Assembly (NCBI RefSeq): GCF_016522505.1
Contig: NZ_JAEHOH010000011.1
Span: 1 to 64,000 of the forward strand
DNA from: Leucobacter chromiisoli
GTDB taxonomy: Bacteria; Actinomycetota; Actinomycetes; Actinomycetales; Microbacteriaceae
Length of the DNA stretch: 64,000 nt
Direction: 5' to 3'
The number at the start of each line of letters is the position of its first letter. The stretch's first letter is position 1. The notes under the pieces are model-generated. The model had not been told where the DNA came from, searched no databases, and was given only the letters and a program-made list of their open reading frames with translations. The position numbers and the translations under genes were made by a program. Of this stretch, positions 50,245-59,688 are shown one piece after another.

Positions 50245-51464
50245 CCGCCCGCGAACGGACCGTTTCAGGATCGCGCGGCGCGACGGCCGCGCTGCTCGCC
50301 CTCGCGCTCGGCGGCTTCGGGATCGGCGCCAACGAGTTCGCCGCGATGGGCCTGCTGCCCGAGATCGCCCACGACCTGCTGCCGGCGCTCAGCGCGCGTG
50401 CGCCCGAGGAGGCCTACGGCCGCACGGGGATCCTGATCTCCGCCTACGCGCTGGGCGTGGTGGTCGGCGCGCCGACGATCGCCGCGTGGGTCGCGAAGTA
50501 CCCCAGACGGCGCGTGCTCGTCTGGCTGACGGCGGCCTTCGCGATCTTCACCGCGCTCTCCGCGATCGCGCCCACCTTCGAGACGGCCGCCGTCGCCCGG
50601 CTGCTCGCGGGGATCCCGCACGGAGCGTACTTCGGGATCGCCTCCCTCGCCGCTGCGGACCTCATGGGGCCGGGTCGGCGCGGGCGCGGCGTCGCGGCGG
50701 TGCTCTTCGGGCTGACGGTGTCGAACGTGGTCGGCGTGCCGGCGGTCACCTCGCTGGGCCAGTCCTCCGGCTGGCGGGTCGCGTTCCTCGCGGTCGCCGG
50801 GCTGTTCGCCCTCGCCGCCGCTGCGATCGCCGTCTCCCTGCCCCGCATGCCGGGCTCCGCGGGGGCGACGATCCGCTCCGAGCTCTCGGCGCTCGGCAAC
50901 GGCCAGGTGTGGCTCGGCATGGGGATCGGCGCGATCGGTTTCGGCGGCTTCTTCGCGGTCTACAGCTACGTCTCGCCGCTCGCCACCGGCTACACCGGCC
51001 TGCCGACGGCGTCGGTGCCCTGGATCCTCGCCACGATCGGACTCGGCATGACCCTCGGCAACCTGTTCGGCGGCAGGCTCGCGGATCGGGACCCGTTGGC
51101 GTCGCTCGCGAGGATCCTCCCGCTGCTCGGGCTCGCGCTCGCGGGCCTGGCCCTCACCGCCCGGTTCCCCGCTGCGCTCGTCGCGGGGCTGTTCCTCGTC
51201 GGCATGCTCTGCTGCGTCATGACGCCGTCGGTGCAGGTGCGCCTGATGGACGTCGCGGGATCGGCGCAGACGCTCGCCGCCGCCATCAACCACTCCGCCC
51301 TCAACATCGGCAACAGCCTCGGGGCGGCGCTCGGCGGGGCCGTGATCGCCGCGGGGTGGGGTCTCGTCTCCCCCGTCTGGGTCGCCGTGGCGCTGAGCGC
51401 GGGCGGGTTCCTGCTCGTCGTGCTGAGCCGCGGGCTCGAGCGCCGCGCGCAGGCGAGGGGATAG
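50241..51464 (+). CDS. MFS transporter, DHA1/AraJ-like
   Basis: This 407-residue membrane protein has 12 helices. The stretch GGFGIGANEFAAMGLLPEIA at the first helix is characteristic of the AraJ/ChlR group of drug or arabinose exporters, and SAYALGVVVGAPTIAAWVAK follows in helix 2. GTG at 50241 overlaps the SGNH stop. Its cargo is unknown. Confidence 0.9.
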   Translation: MTARERTVSGSRGATAALLALALGGFGIGANEFAAMGLLPEIAHDLLPALSARAPEEAYGRTGILISAYALGVVVGAPTIAAWVAKYPRRRVLVWLTAAFAIFTALSAIAPTFETAAVARLLAGIPHGAYFGIASLAAADLMGPGRRGRGVAAVLFGLTVSNVVGVPAVTSLGQSSGWRVAFLAVAGLFALAAAAIAVSLPRMPGSAGATIRSELSALGNGQVWLGMGIGAIGFGGFFAVYSYVSPLATGYTGLPTASVPWILATIGLGMTLGNLFGGRLADRDPLASLARILPLLGLALAGLALTARFPAALVAGLFLVGMLCCVMTPSVQVRLMDVAGSAQTLAAAINHSALNIGNSLGAALGGAVIAAGWGLVSPVWVAVALSAGGFLLVVLSRGLERRAQARG

Positions 51465-51488
51465 CTGTCGCTCGGAGCCCCGGGCGCG

Positions 51489-51494
51489 TACCCT
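51489..51494 (+). promoter_or_regulatory. -10 element for a leaderless transcript
   Basis: TACCCT ends six bases before the ATG at 51501, and no ribosome binding site is present. The distance fits a leaderless mRNA, which is common in actinobacteria. Confidence 0.5.
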
Positions 51495-51500
51495 GGGGCT

Positions 51501-51842
51501 ATGGCGAATCTCACGAAGGAACTTGCAGACACCGTGACCTCGGTCGGCGTGCACGCCGCCTACGGCGACGCCGTCGAGGTGGAGGGCACGACCATCATCC
51601 CCGTCGCGGCGACCTGGTACGGCTTCGGGGCCGGCGAGGGCGGCGCCGGCGGCTCGGCGGCCGAGGGCGAGGGATCGGGCGGCGGTGGCGGCGGCGCGTC
51701 GCTCCCGGTCGGCGCCTACGTCACCCGCGACGGCTACACCCGCTTCGAGCCGAACACCATCGCCCTCCTCGTCGTCGGCGTGCCGTTCGTGTGGGTCGCG
51801 GGACGCGTCATCGCGCGGATCGTGCGCGCGCTCAAGCGCTGA
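51501..51842 (+). CDS. YtfJ/GerW-like small membrane protein
   Basis: This 113-residue protein has the YtfJ (GerW) fold segment, VEGTTIIPVAATWYGFGAGEG, then a Gly/Ser/Ala loop, then PVGAYVTRDGYTRFEPN. A C-terminal membrane helix (about 86-108) is extra. The family is named from spore proteins but is widespread in actinobacteria that make no spores; its role there is not known. The ATG is the only start. It ends without a gap to the gluQ gene (convergent). Confidence 0.85.
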   Translation: MANLTKELADTVTSVGVHAAYGDAVEVEGTTIIPVAATWYGFGAGEGGAGGSAAEGEGSGGGGGGASLPVGAYVTRDGYTRFEPNTIALLVVGVPFVWVAGRVIARIVRALKR

Positions 51843-52817
51843 TCACCCGACCCCGTCGCTCCCCGGCGTCCAGACCCACGGCCGCCGGGGCAGCAGCTCC
51901 GGGTCGAAGCGGTCGATGAGGAGCCGGGCGCTCGGGCGCTCCCCCCGGGAGGCGAGCCCGAGCGACTCGGCGAGCATGCCGCGTGCGGCGCCGGCGTCGG
52001 TGCCGCACTCGCGGAGCTCCGCGAGCGTCACCGCTCCGTCGCGCTTCGCGAGGCGAGCACCGTTCGGCCCCAGCACGAGCGGTACGTGGGCGTACTCGGG
52101 GGTGTCCAGTCCCAGCAGCCGCTGCAGCAGGATCTGTCGGGGCGTGGACGGAGCGAGGTCGTCGCCGCGCACCACCTGGTCGACGCCCATCGCGGCGTCG
52201 TCCACGACGACCGCGAGGTTGTAGGCGACGGTGCCGTCGCCGCGCCGCAGCACGAGATCGTCGACGGCCCCCGACATCGGCCCGAGCAGGGCGTCGTCGA
52301 AGCCCAGCTCCGAGAGGCCCTCCGGCGCGCGCAGCCTGAGCGCCGGGCGTCGCGGCGCGATGGCCTCCCGAGCGGCGGCGCGCTCGGCGTCCCCGCGGTT
52401 CCTGCAGGTGCCGGGGTAGGCGCCCGGCGGCGCATGGGGTGCCGTGGGCGCCGCGAGGATGTCCCGGCGGGTGCAGGTGCACTCGTAGACGAGGCCGCGC
52501 GCGTCGAGGGAGGCGATGGCCGCCTCGTGGTCGACGGCTCGATCGGTCTGGATCACGGGGTCGCCGTCCCAGTCGATCCCGATCGCGGCGAGGTCGCGGA
52601 GCTGGGAGGCCGCGGCGCCGGCGTCGCGGGCCCGGTCGAGATCCTCGATCCGCATGAGGAAGCGGCGCCCGCTCGAGCGGGCGAAGAGCCACGCCACGAG
52701 CGCCGTGCGCAGGTTGCCCAGGTGGAGGTCGCCGGAGGGGCTCGGCGCGTAGCGGCCGGCTCCGACGCCGTCGCCGGTGCTGCCGCCCCCGAGAGTAGAT
52801 CGCTCCGATTCCCGCAT
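51843..52817 (-). CDS. gluQ: Glutamyl-Q tRNA(Asp) synthetase
   Basis: It adds glutamate to queuosine at position 34 of tRNA-Asp. It has 324 residues and lacks the anticodon-binding half of GluRS. The HIGH signature is YAPSPSGDLHLGNLRTALVA, the zinc site YECTCTRRDI and GTCRNRG, and the KMSKS-like loop is ARLAKRDGAVTL. ATG at 52817. It is convergent with the YtfJ-like gene. Whether queuosine is made in this organism cannot be seen here. Confidence 0.92.
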   Translation of the reverse strand: MRESERSTLGGGSTGDGVGAGRYAPSPSGDLHLGNLRTALVAWLFARSSGRRFLMRIEDLDRARDAGAAASQLRDLAAIGIDWDGDPVIQTDRAVDHEAAIASLDARGLVYECTCTRRDILAAPTAPHAPPGAYPGTCRNRGDAERAAAREAIAPRRPALRLRAPEGLSELGFDDALLGPMSGAVDDLVLRRGDGTVAYNLAVVVDDAAMGVDQVVRGDDLAPSTPRQILLQRLLGLDTPEYAHVPLVLGPNGARLAKRDGAVTLAELRECGTDAGAARGMLAESLGLASRGERPSARLLIDRFDPELLPRRPWVWTPGSDGVG

Positions 52818-52869
52818 CCCGCGATTCTCCCACGTCGGCCGCCCCGTCCGCAGAGGATCGCCGCCTGTG

Positions 52870-52905
52870 TTGGTCCATCGCGGAAGCCCCGCATTGGTCC
52901 ATCGC
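52870..52905 (+). promoter_or_regulatory. Direct-repeat operator of pdxY
   Basis: TTGGTCCATCGC occurs twice in the same direction (52870-52881 and 52894-52905), 24 bases apart, ending 25 bases before the pdxY ATG. A direct repeat of this spacing fits the binding of a MocR/GntR-type PdxR regulator, which is known to control pyridoxal genes. No pdxR gene is in the window. Confidence 0.6.
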
Positions 52906-52930
52906 CCGGACCGGTGGAAGGATCGGTGCC

Positions 52931-53782
52931 ATGCGCGTTCTCTCCATCCAGTCTTCGGTCTCCTACGGGCACGTCGGCAACTCGGCGGCCGTGTTCCCCC
53001 TGCAGCGCCTCGGCATCGAGGTCATGCCCGTCTTCACGGTCTGCTTCTCGAACCACACCGGCTACGGCTCCTGGCGCGGGCCCATGCTGACCGGGGACGA
53101 CGTGCGGGAGATCGTCACCGGCATCGAGGAGCGCGGCGGGCTCGACGGCGTGGACGTCGTGCTCTCCGGCTACCAGGGCGGCGACGACATCGGCGACGCC
53201 ATCCTCGACGCCGTCGCCCGTGTGAAGCGCCGCAGCCCCGATGCGATCTACGCCTGCGACCCGGTGCTCGGCAACGCGAAGTCGGGCTGCCATGTGGCGC
53301 CGGAGGTGCAGGACCTGATCCGGGATCGGGTCGTGCCGCGCGCCGACCTCATCACCCCGAACCAGTTCGAGCTCGGATTCATCACGGGTACGAGCCCGGA
53401 CACGCTCGACTCGACGCTCGAGGCCGTCGACCGCGCGCGCGAGCTGGGGCCGAGTACGGTGCTCGTGACGAGCGTCGAGCGCCCGGATCGCCCCGACGGC
53501 ACCATCGAGATGCTCGCCGCGGCGGGCGAGGAGGCCTGGATCGTCCAGACCCCGCACCTGCCCTTCACGGTGAACGGCTCGGGCGACGTGACCGCGGCCC
53601 TGTTCTCGGCGCACTTCGCGCGCACCGGCGACGCCGCCGATGCGCTCGCCCGCACCGCGTCCAGCGTGTTCGAGCTGCTGGAGAACACCCTCGCCGCGGA
53701 GAGCCGAGAGCTGCGGCTCGTCGAATCCCAGGAGGCGTACGCCCGCCCGAGCATGCGCTTCGAGCCGCGCCGACTGCGCTAG
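52931..53782 (+). CDS. pdxY: Pyridoxal kinase
   Basis: It phosphorylates pyridoxal to make pyridoxal phosphate, in the cytoplasm. It has 283 residues. RVLSIQSSVSYGHVGNSAAV at the start is the PdxY/PdxK signature; YACDPVLGNAKSGCHV and ITPNQFELGFITG follow, and the anion-hole and base are in NGSGDVTAALFSAHF. GGAAGG precedes the ATG. It stands alone, convergent with the CinA-like gene, with a tandem operator upstream. Confidence 0.95.
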   Translation: MRVLSIQSSVSYGHVGNSAAVFPLQRLGIEVMPVFTVCFSNHTGYGSWRGPMLTGDDVREIVTGIEERGGLDGVDVVLSGYQGGDDIGDAILDAVARVKRRSPDAIYACDPVLGNAKSGCHVAPEVQDLIRDRVVPRADLITPNQFELGFITGTSPDTLDSTLEAVDRARELGPSTVLVTSVERPDRPDGTIEMLAAAGEEAWIVQTPHLPFTVNGSGDVTAALFSAHFARTGDAADALARTASSVFELLENTLAAESRELRLVESQEAYARPSMRFEPRRLR

Positions 53783-53798
53783 TCTCGCGCGGGCGGCT

Positions 53799-54311
53799 TC
53801 AGCGCAGCTCGCCCGCCTCCATGCACGTGAGGAGGGCTTCGAGCGCGCGCAGCACGGTCTGGCGGAGCACCTCCTGCGGATCCGCGTCGAGCTCCACGAG
53901 TTCGATGTTCTGCCGGCCGCTCCTGCCCACCGTGCCGATGTAGACCGTGCCCGGCGGCCGCCCGTCCTGGGAATCGGGTCCGCCGGCCCCCGTCACCGCG
54001 ACGGCGTAGTCGGCGCGCAGCAGCTGCCGCACCCCCACCGCCATCCGGGCCGCGGCTCGCGCCGAGACCACGGGACCCTCCGGAACGCCCAGCACCTCGT
54101 GCTTCACGCTGCGGGCGTAGGCGACGAGACCGCCCCGGAACCACTCGGATGCGCCCTCCGCCGCCGCCAGGTGCGAGGAGAGCAGGCCTCCCGTGAGCGA
54201 TTCGGCGCTGGCGACCGCGAGCTCCCGGTTCCTCGAGACCTCCGAGATCGCGGCCAGCACCGAGAGCGCCTCGGGCAGGGGCGAGGCCAGGTCGGTCGAC
54301 TGCTGACTCAT
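53799..54311 (-). CDS. CinA C-terminal family amidohydrolase
   Basis: This 170-residue protein corresponds only to the C-terminal domain of CinA (PncC, nicotinamide mononucleotide deamidase). SAESLTGGLLSSHLA contains the active Ser/Lys region, and AVAVTGAGGPDSQDGRPPGT is the second motif. The N-terminal molybdopterin-like domain of full CinA is lacking, as is usual in actinobacteria. It starts with ATG at 54311 seven bases after the flavoprotein gene stops, so both are probably co-transcribed. Confidence 0.92.
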   Translation of the reverse strand: MSQQSTDLASPLPEALSVLAAISEVSRNRELAVASAESLTGGLLSSHLAAAEGASEWFRGGLVAYARSVKHEVLGVPEGPVVSARAAARMAVGVRQLLRADYAVAVTGAGGPDSQDGRPPGTVYIGTVGRSGRQNIELVELDADPQEVLRQTVLRALEALLTCMEAGELR

Positions 54312-54318
54312 GCGCGGC

Positions 54319-55002
54319 TCACTCGCCGGGAGCGGGGTAGCCGCGATCAGACAGCAGCCGCGCGAGGTGCGCCGCGTTCGCCGCCGCCGTGCGCGTGGCC
54401 GACGCCGTCGCCTGGGGGGTCTCCTCCAGGTCGAGGTAGTCCGTCTTCTGCATGGCCTCTCCGTTCCAGTAGGTGCAGCCCTGGGCGGGGATGGTGCAGC
54501 CGAAGTCGTCGAGCGCCTGGAAGAGCTGCGCGACGCAGGCGTGCGCTCCGTCCTCGTTGCCGACCACCGCCACGAGCGCGACCTTGTCGAAGAGGCTCGG
54601 CCGCCCGTCGGCCTGCGTCTCCGAGAGCTCTGCGTCGAGCCGCTCCACCACCCGCTGGGCGACGCTGGAGGGCCGGCCGGCCCACGTCGGAGTGCTGATG
54701 ACCAGGATGTCCGCGGCCATCACCCGTTCGCGGATCGTCGGCCACTGATCGCCCTCGCCCATATCGGTCTCGACGCCCGGCGCGACGTCGTGGTCGACCA
54801 CCCGGATCTCGGCCCCCGGAATGCCCAGCTCACCGAGCTCGGAGAGGATCTGCTGGGCGATGCGCGAACTGCTGGACGGAGCGGGCGACGGTTTGAGCGT
54901 GCAGGTGAGCGCGACGGCGTTGAGGCCGTGCGGGGATCCTGCGGAGGAACCGCCCGCGGCTCCCGTGCTCGTCGGTTCGGGGTTCGGGTTCGAGGTACTC
55001 AT
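54319..55002 (-). CDS. NADPH-dependent FMN reductase-like flavoprotein
   Basis: This 227-residue protein has the flavodoxin-like fold. After a low-complexity first 26 residues, AVALTCTLKPSPAPSSSSRI forms the FMN phosphate loop. STPTWAGRPSSVAQRVVERLD is the second FMN contact, and AVVGNEDGAHACVAQLFQAL follows. It belongs to the NAD(P)H oxidoreductase group of FMN reductases. The electron acceptor is unknown. Confidence 0.88.
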   Translation of the reverse strand: MSTSNPNPEPTSTGAAGGSSAGSPHGLNAVALTCTLKPSPAPSSSSRIAQQILSELGELGIPGAEIRVVDHDVAPGVETDMGEGDQWPTIRERVMAADILVISTPTWAGRPSSVAQRVVERLDAELSETQADGRPSLFDKVALVAVVGNEDGAHACVAQLFQALDDFGCTIPAQGCTYWNGEAMQKTDYLDLEETPQATASATRTAAANAAHLARLLSDRGYPAPGE

Positions 55003-55080
55003 GTCTCCGAGTCTGCCCGTGCGAGCCGACCGGGCAAGCGGCTTGACGAGAAGGTCGGCCGTGGTCTACGGGCGCGGCAG

Positions 55081-56097
55081 TCACCCGTCGATGTCGGTCC
55101 GGAGCAGCCTCAGCGTGCACTGCTCGTCCACGCTGAGGTAGCGGCGGGGGCGCATCCGCTTCCGGGCGGCGCGCACGCGGTCGAACGCGTCCCCCCGCTC
55201 GTAGGCGGCGAGGATTCTCGGGTCGATGTACGAGGAGCGCGTCACCTCGGGCGTGTTGCCGAGGCGCTCGGCGACCTGCTTCACGACCCGCCGCGCGGCG
55301 TCTGCGCGGTCGGCTCCCCCGTCGCGCCCGTCGTCCGTCTCCTCGAGGAGCGCCGCGGCCGCCAGCACCGTGCCTCCCCACGTGCGGAAGTCCTTGGCCG
55401 AGAACTCCTCTCCCGCGTACCGCTTCACGTAGGCGTTCACGTGACGGCTGTTGACGTCGTGCCAGCTCCCCTCGTCGTCGATGAAGCGGAAGACCTCGTA
55501 GCCGGGCGCATCCCGCAGCTCCCCGAGAATGCGCGCCATCCGCGGATCCCGCACCTCGATGCGGTGCCGCTTGCCGCTCTTGCCGATGAAGTCGAAGGAC
55601 GCCTTCGTCGAGGTGGTCCGCACATGCTTCCTCCGCAGCGTCGTCGCCCCGTAGCTGCGGTGCCGCTCGGCGTACACGTGGTTGCCGACGCGCAGCAGGT
55701 GGCGGTCCAGCAGCGTCACGACGCACGCCACCACCTTGTCGCGCCCCGGCCTCCTGCGGCGCAGATCGCGCTCGACCTGGCTGCGCAGCTCGGGGAGCCG
55801 CTCGGCGAAGCGCTGGAGGCGGTCGAACTTGGCCCGCTCCTGCTTTCTGCGGAAGGCCGGATGGTAGATCGCCTGAGTGCGGCCCGCCGCATCGGTTCCC
55901 CGTGCGAGGATCTTGGCGGACGGCGAGCGGGAGATCTCGACGTCGGTCCACGCCGGCGGGATCGCGAGCTTCTCGATCCTCGCGATCTCGCGTTTCGAGG
56001 TGATGAGCCTGCCGCGCAGGCGGTACGCGAAGCCCTCATCGACGGCCTCCCGCGAGATCGACAGGCGGGCGCGTCGCGATCGAGTCCCCCGAGCCAA
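55081..56097 (-). CDS. DNA topoisomerase IB (poxvirus-like)
   Basis: This 338-residue enzyme relaxes DNA by a 3'-phosphotyrosine nick. The catalytic Tyr is in EVTRSSYIDPRILAAYER near the C-terminus; KASFDFIGKSGKRHRIEV and FSAKDFRTWGGTVLAAAAL hold the Arg/Lys/His ligands. The N-terminal domain has FAYRLRGRLITSKREIARIE. The start is TTG at 56097 with a GGGAG purine site before it. Bacterial type IB enzymes of this size are common in actinobacteria. Confidence 0.93.
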   Translation of the reverse strand: MARGTRSRRARLSISREAVDEGFAYRLRGRLITSKREIARIEKLAIPPAWTDVEISRSPSAKILARGTDAAGRTQAIYHPAFRRKQERAKFDRLQRFAERLPELRSQVERDLRRRRPGRDKVVACVVTLLDRHLLRVGNHVYAERHRSYGATTLRRKHVRTTSTKASFDFIGKSGKRHRIEVRDPRMARILGELRDAPGYEVFRFIDDEGSWHDVNSRHVNAYVKRYAGEEFSAKDFRTWGGTVLAAAALLEETDDGRDGGADRADAARRVVKQVAERLGNTPEVTRSSYIDPRILAAYERGDAFDRVRAARKRMRPRRYLSVDEQCTLRLLRTDIDG

Positions 56098-56237
56098 CGG
56101 CTCTCCCCTCCCCGCAGCCCGTGGGCTAGCATGAGTTCATCATCAGACGTGCGTCGGATATGCGATGTATCGAGTATGCACGCTCGGGGCCGGACACGCC
56201 CGGCCCTTGCGGAACGGAGAAGGCTGGTGCTGAGAAT

Positions 56238-57107
<870 letters not shown>

Positions 57108-57158
57108 GGCCGGCCTCCGGTGCGGGAGCGGGACGCCGACGCGCCCGAGCCCCTGCGC

Positions 57159-57647
57159 CTACTCCGCGAAGTGGGAGAACAGGAACCAACGGTCCTTGTC
57201 GAGTTGCTGAGCGATCGCGATCGCGATGTCCTGGCTCACCGGGTCGACCTCCTCGAGCCCCCGAACGGCGGCGTAGACGGTCTCGAGCGTCGCGTCGATC
57301 TGCGCGACGACCTCGCGAACGGTCACCTTGGACTGCTGGAACCCGGCGCTCAGCGCGGGGGTCGAGGCGCGCTCGGCGACCGTTCCCAGTCGGGCGTCGA
57401 CCGGCAGGCCGAGAGCGACGATCCGCTCGGCGACCGTGTCCGCTCCGTCCTGGGCATGCTCCACTACGACGTCGAGGAACTCGTGCACGCCGATGAAGTT
57501 CTCGCCCCGCACATGCCAGTGCGCCTGCTTGCCGTTGACCGCGAGGGCGACGAGATCGTGGACTACCGGGCTGAGGTAGTGCTCGACGCCGGTGGGGCGG
57601 CTGTAATCGCCCTGGGCTGCGGGAACCTGAATCTGCTTGGTGGCCAT
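57159..57647 (-). CDS. dps: Dps family DNA-binding ferritin
   Basis: It stores iron and protects DNA from oxidative damage as a 12-mer. It has 162 residues and a four-helix bundle. The ferroxidase ligands are seen in KQAHWHVRGENFIGVHEFLD and then VVEHAQDGADTVAERI (His, Asp, Glu). The ATG at 57647 follows GAAGGGACC. The frame is open further upstream, but the residues there are not Dps-like. Two IdeR/DtxR-like boxes lie 91-141 bases upstream. Confidence 0.96.
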   Translation of the reverse strand: MATKQIQVPAAQGDYSRPTGVEHYLSPVVHDLVALAVNGKQAHWHVRGENFIGVHEFLDVVVEHAQDGADTVAERIVALGLPVDARLGTVAERASTPALSAGFQQSKVTVREVVAQIDATLETVYAAVRGLEEVDPVSQDIAIAIAQQLDKDRWFLFSHFAE

Positions 57648-57736
57648 GTCGCTGGTCCCTTCTGTGATCGATGATGACGATCCGTGTGATCTGACACTCT
57701 CAAAGATACGCCGATTTCCGCACCGCGCAAGCAAGG

Positions 57737-57755
57737 TGAGGCTAGGCTAAACCCC
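57737..57755 (-). promoter_or_regulatory. IdeR/DtxR-like iron box 1
   Basis: TGAGGCTAGGCTAAACCCC (plus strand) matches the consensus TTAGGTTAGGCTAACCTAA at 13 of 19 positions. It lies about 90 bases upstream of the dps ATG. Confidence 0.65.
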
Positions 57756-57769
57756 AGATCAAGGGCAGG

Positions 57770-57788
57770 AAAGGTAAGGCTAAGCTGT
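57770..57788 (-). promoter_or_regulatory. IdeR/DtxR-like iron box 2
   Basis: AAAGGTAAGGCTAAGCTGT matches the same consensus at 13 of 19 positions. It touches the stop codon of the HerA-like gene. Two boxes in tandem upstream of an iron-store gene fit activation or repression by iron-loaded IdeR. Confidence 0.6.
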
Positions 57789-59641
57789 CACCGGCGCCGG
57801 GTGCCGAAGATCGTCCGGGTGATCTCCCGGCCGATCTGGGTCCCGGCCGAGCGCAGCGCCGAGCCGATCGCCTGCTCGATGGTCCCCCTGCGCCGCTGCG
57901 CCGCCCGCTCGGCCGACCGACGGGCCCGCTCCGCTTCGGCCTCGGCCCGCTTCTGCGCCTTCGCCGCGGCGGCGGCCTCCTCCCTGGCCCGCTTCTCGGC
58001 GGCGGCCGCCGCCTCGGCCGCCTGCGTGTCGCGCTGCCGCTGCAGCTCGGCCGCGGCGGCCCGCTCGGCCAGCTTCTCGGCGGCCGACACCGGATCCACG
58101 GCCTTCGCGTACTTCTCCGTCAGCGGGGAGGCCGCGGCCAGCGCGCGGACGGTCGCCTCCTGCGCCGAGCCCATGACGGAGGCCGGCGCCCAGATGCTCG
58201 CCGCCGCCACCGGTGTGGGCCGTCCATCCGGCCCGAGCACCGTGACGACGGCCTCGCCCGTGCCGAGCGTCGTGAGCACCTCGGCGAGATCCAACTCCGT
58301 GCTCGGAAAGGTGTTGACGGTCTGCCGGAGCTTCTTCTCGTCGTCGGGCGTCGAGGCGCGCAGCGCGTGCTGCACGCGGGAACCGAGCTGGGCGAGCACG
58401 TCGGCGGGGATGTCCTTCGGCGTCTGGGTCACGAACACGACCCCCACCCCCTTGGAGCGGATCAGTCGCACGGTCTGCACGACCTGGCGGAGGAACTCCT
58501 TGGTCGCATCCGCGAAGAGCAGGTGCGCCTCGTCGAAGAAGAACACCAGCTTCGGCCGTTCGGGGTCGCCCACCTCCGGCAGTTCGGAGAACAGATCGGC
58601 CAGCAGCCACATGATGACCGTCGTGACGAGCGCGGGCCTGCGCGACATGTCGCCCACGCCGAGCAGCGAGATCACGCCCCGACCGTCGACCAGGCGCATG
58701 AGATCGGCCGTGTCGAAGCCCGGCTGCCCGAAGAACTCGCCGCCGCCCTGGGCCTCCAGGGCCGTGAGGGCCCGCAGGATCACGCCGGCGGTGGCCTTGG
58801 AGACCCCGCCGAGGGAGGCGAGCACCTCCTTGCCGTCCTCGGACGTGAGGTGCGCGATCACCGCGCGCATGTCCGAGAGGTCGACGAGCTCGAGGCCCTG
58901 CGCGTCGGCCCAGGCGAAGATCAGCTGCAGCGCCTGCTCCTGCGTGGTGTTCAGGTCGAGGGCGCGCGCCAGCAGGATCGGGCCGAAGTCCGAGATCGGC
59001 ACGCGCACCACGGCACCGGGGGCCTCGGACTCCACGCCGCTGAGCCCGAGCAGCTCGACCGGGAAGGCGTTCGGCTGCCACGCCTGGCCGTTCTGGCCGG
59101 TGCGCTGCTGCAGCTTCTCGGAACTCGCGCCCGGTTCCGCGAGGCCCGTGAGGTCGCCCTTCACATCGCACAGCAGCACCGAGCTGCCGGCGGCGGAGAG
59201 CCCCTCGGCGAGCAGCTGCAGCGTGCGGGTCTTACCTGTGCCGGTCGCGCCGGCGACCAGCAGGTGCCGGTTGAAGACGGCGAGCGGCATGCTCACGGTG
59301 ACGTCGGGGACGGGCACTCCCCCGTCGAGCAGCGTGCCGATCGTGATCGAGGGATCATCGAAGGCGTACCCCTCGGCGACGCCCCGGGCGAAGGACGAGG
59401 TCTCCCCCGCGACGGAGGGCGCGACGGGGCCGGTCTCCTGCGGCGCTTCCGGCGCCGCCTGCGCCTCCGCCGCCTCGACGTGCGGCGCGCCTCCTGCCTG
59501 CCCTGCGTCGTTTCCCTCCGCCTGCGCGAGCGCGGCGCGGGCGGCCTCGGCTTTCGCGCGAGCGGCCTCCGCCTCCGCCTCCTTCGCCCGGGCCTCCGCC
59601 TCGGCCAACCGGATGCGCAGGGTCTCGACGTCGTCGCTCAT
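57788..59641 (-). CDS. HerA-like ATPase (DUF853 family)
   Basis: This is a 617-residue P-loop ATPase of the helicase HerA-like C-terminal type (DUF853). Residues 1-100 are a coiled coil rich in Ala/Glu (AEAEARAKEAEAEAARAKAE). Walker A is VAGATGTGKTRTLQLLAEGL; Walker B is KLVFFFDEAHLLFADA. A second charged coil follows at 500-600. Function is not settled; DNA pumping or segregation-like roles are proposed for relatives. The ATG at 59641 is the first that follows the intergenic gap; the longer open frame upstream is antisense to the next gene. Confidence 0.88.
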   Translation of the reverse strand: MSDDVETLRIRLAEAEARAKEAEAEAARAKAEAARAALAQAEGNDAGQAGGAPHVEAAEAQAAPEAPQETGPVAPSVAGETSSFARGVAEGYAFDDPSITIGTLLDGGVPVPDVTVSMPLAVFNRHLLVAGATGTGKTRTLQLLAEGLSAAGSSVLLCDVKGDLTGLAEPGASSEKLQQRTGQNGQAWQPNAFPVELLGLSGVESEAPGAVVRVPISDFGPILLARALDLNTTQEQALQLIFAWADAQGLELVDLSDMRAVIAHLTSEDGKEVLASLGGVSKATAGVILRALTALEAQGGGEFFGQPGFDTADLMRLVDGRGVISLLGVGDMSRRPALVTTVIMWLLADLFSELPEVGDPERPKLVFFFDEAHLLFADATKEFLRQVVQTVRLIRSKGVGVVFVTQTPKDIPADVLAQLGSRVQHALRASTPDDEKKLRQTVNTFPSTELDLAEVLTTLGTGEAVVTVLGPDGRPTPVAAASIWAPASVMGSAQEATVRALAAASPLTEKYAKAVDPVSAAEKLAERAAAAELQRQRDTQAAEAAAAAEKRAREEAAAAAKAQKRAEAEAERARRSAERAAQRRRGTIEQAIGSALRSAGTQIGREITRTIFGTRRR

Positions 59642-59688
59642 GCCTGCGATGCTACCGCGAGTCGGAGGCCGTGCGACCGCCGCCGAGC

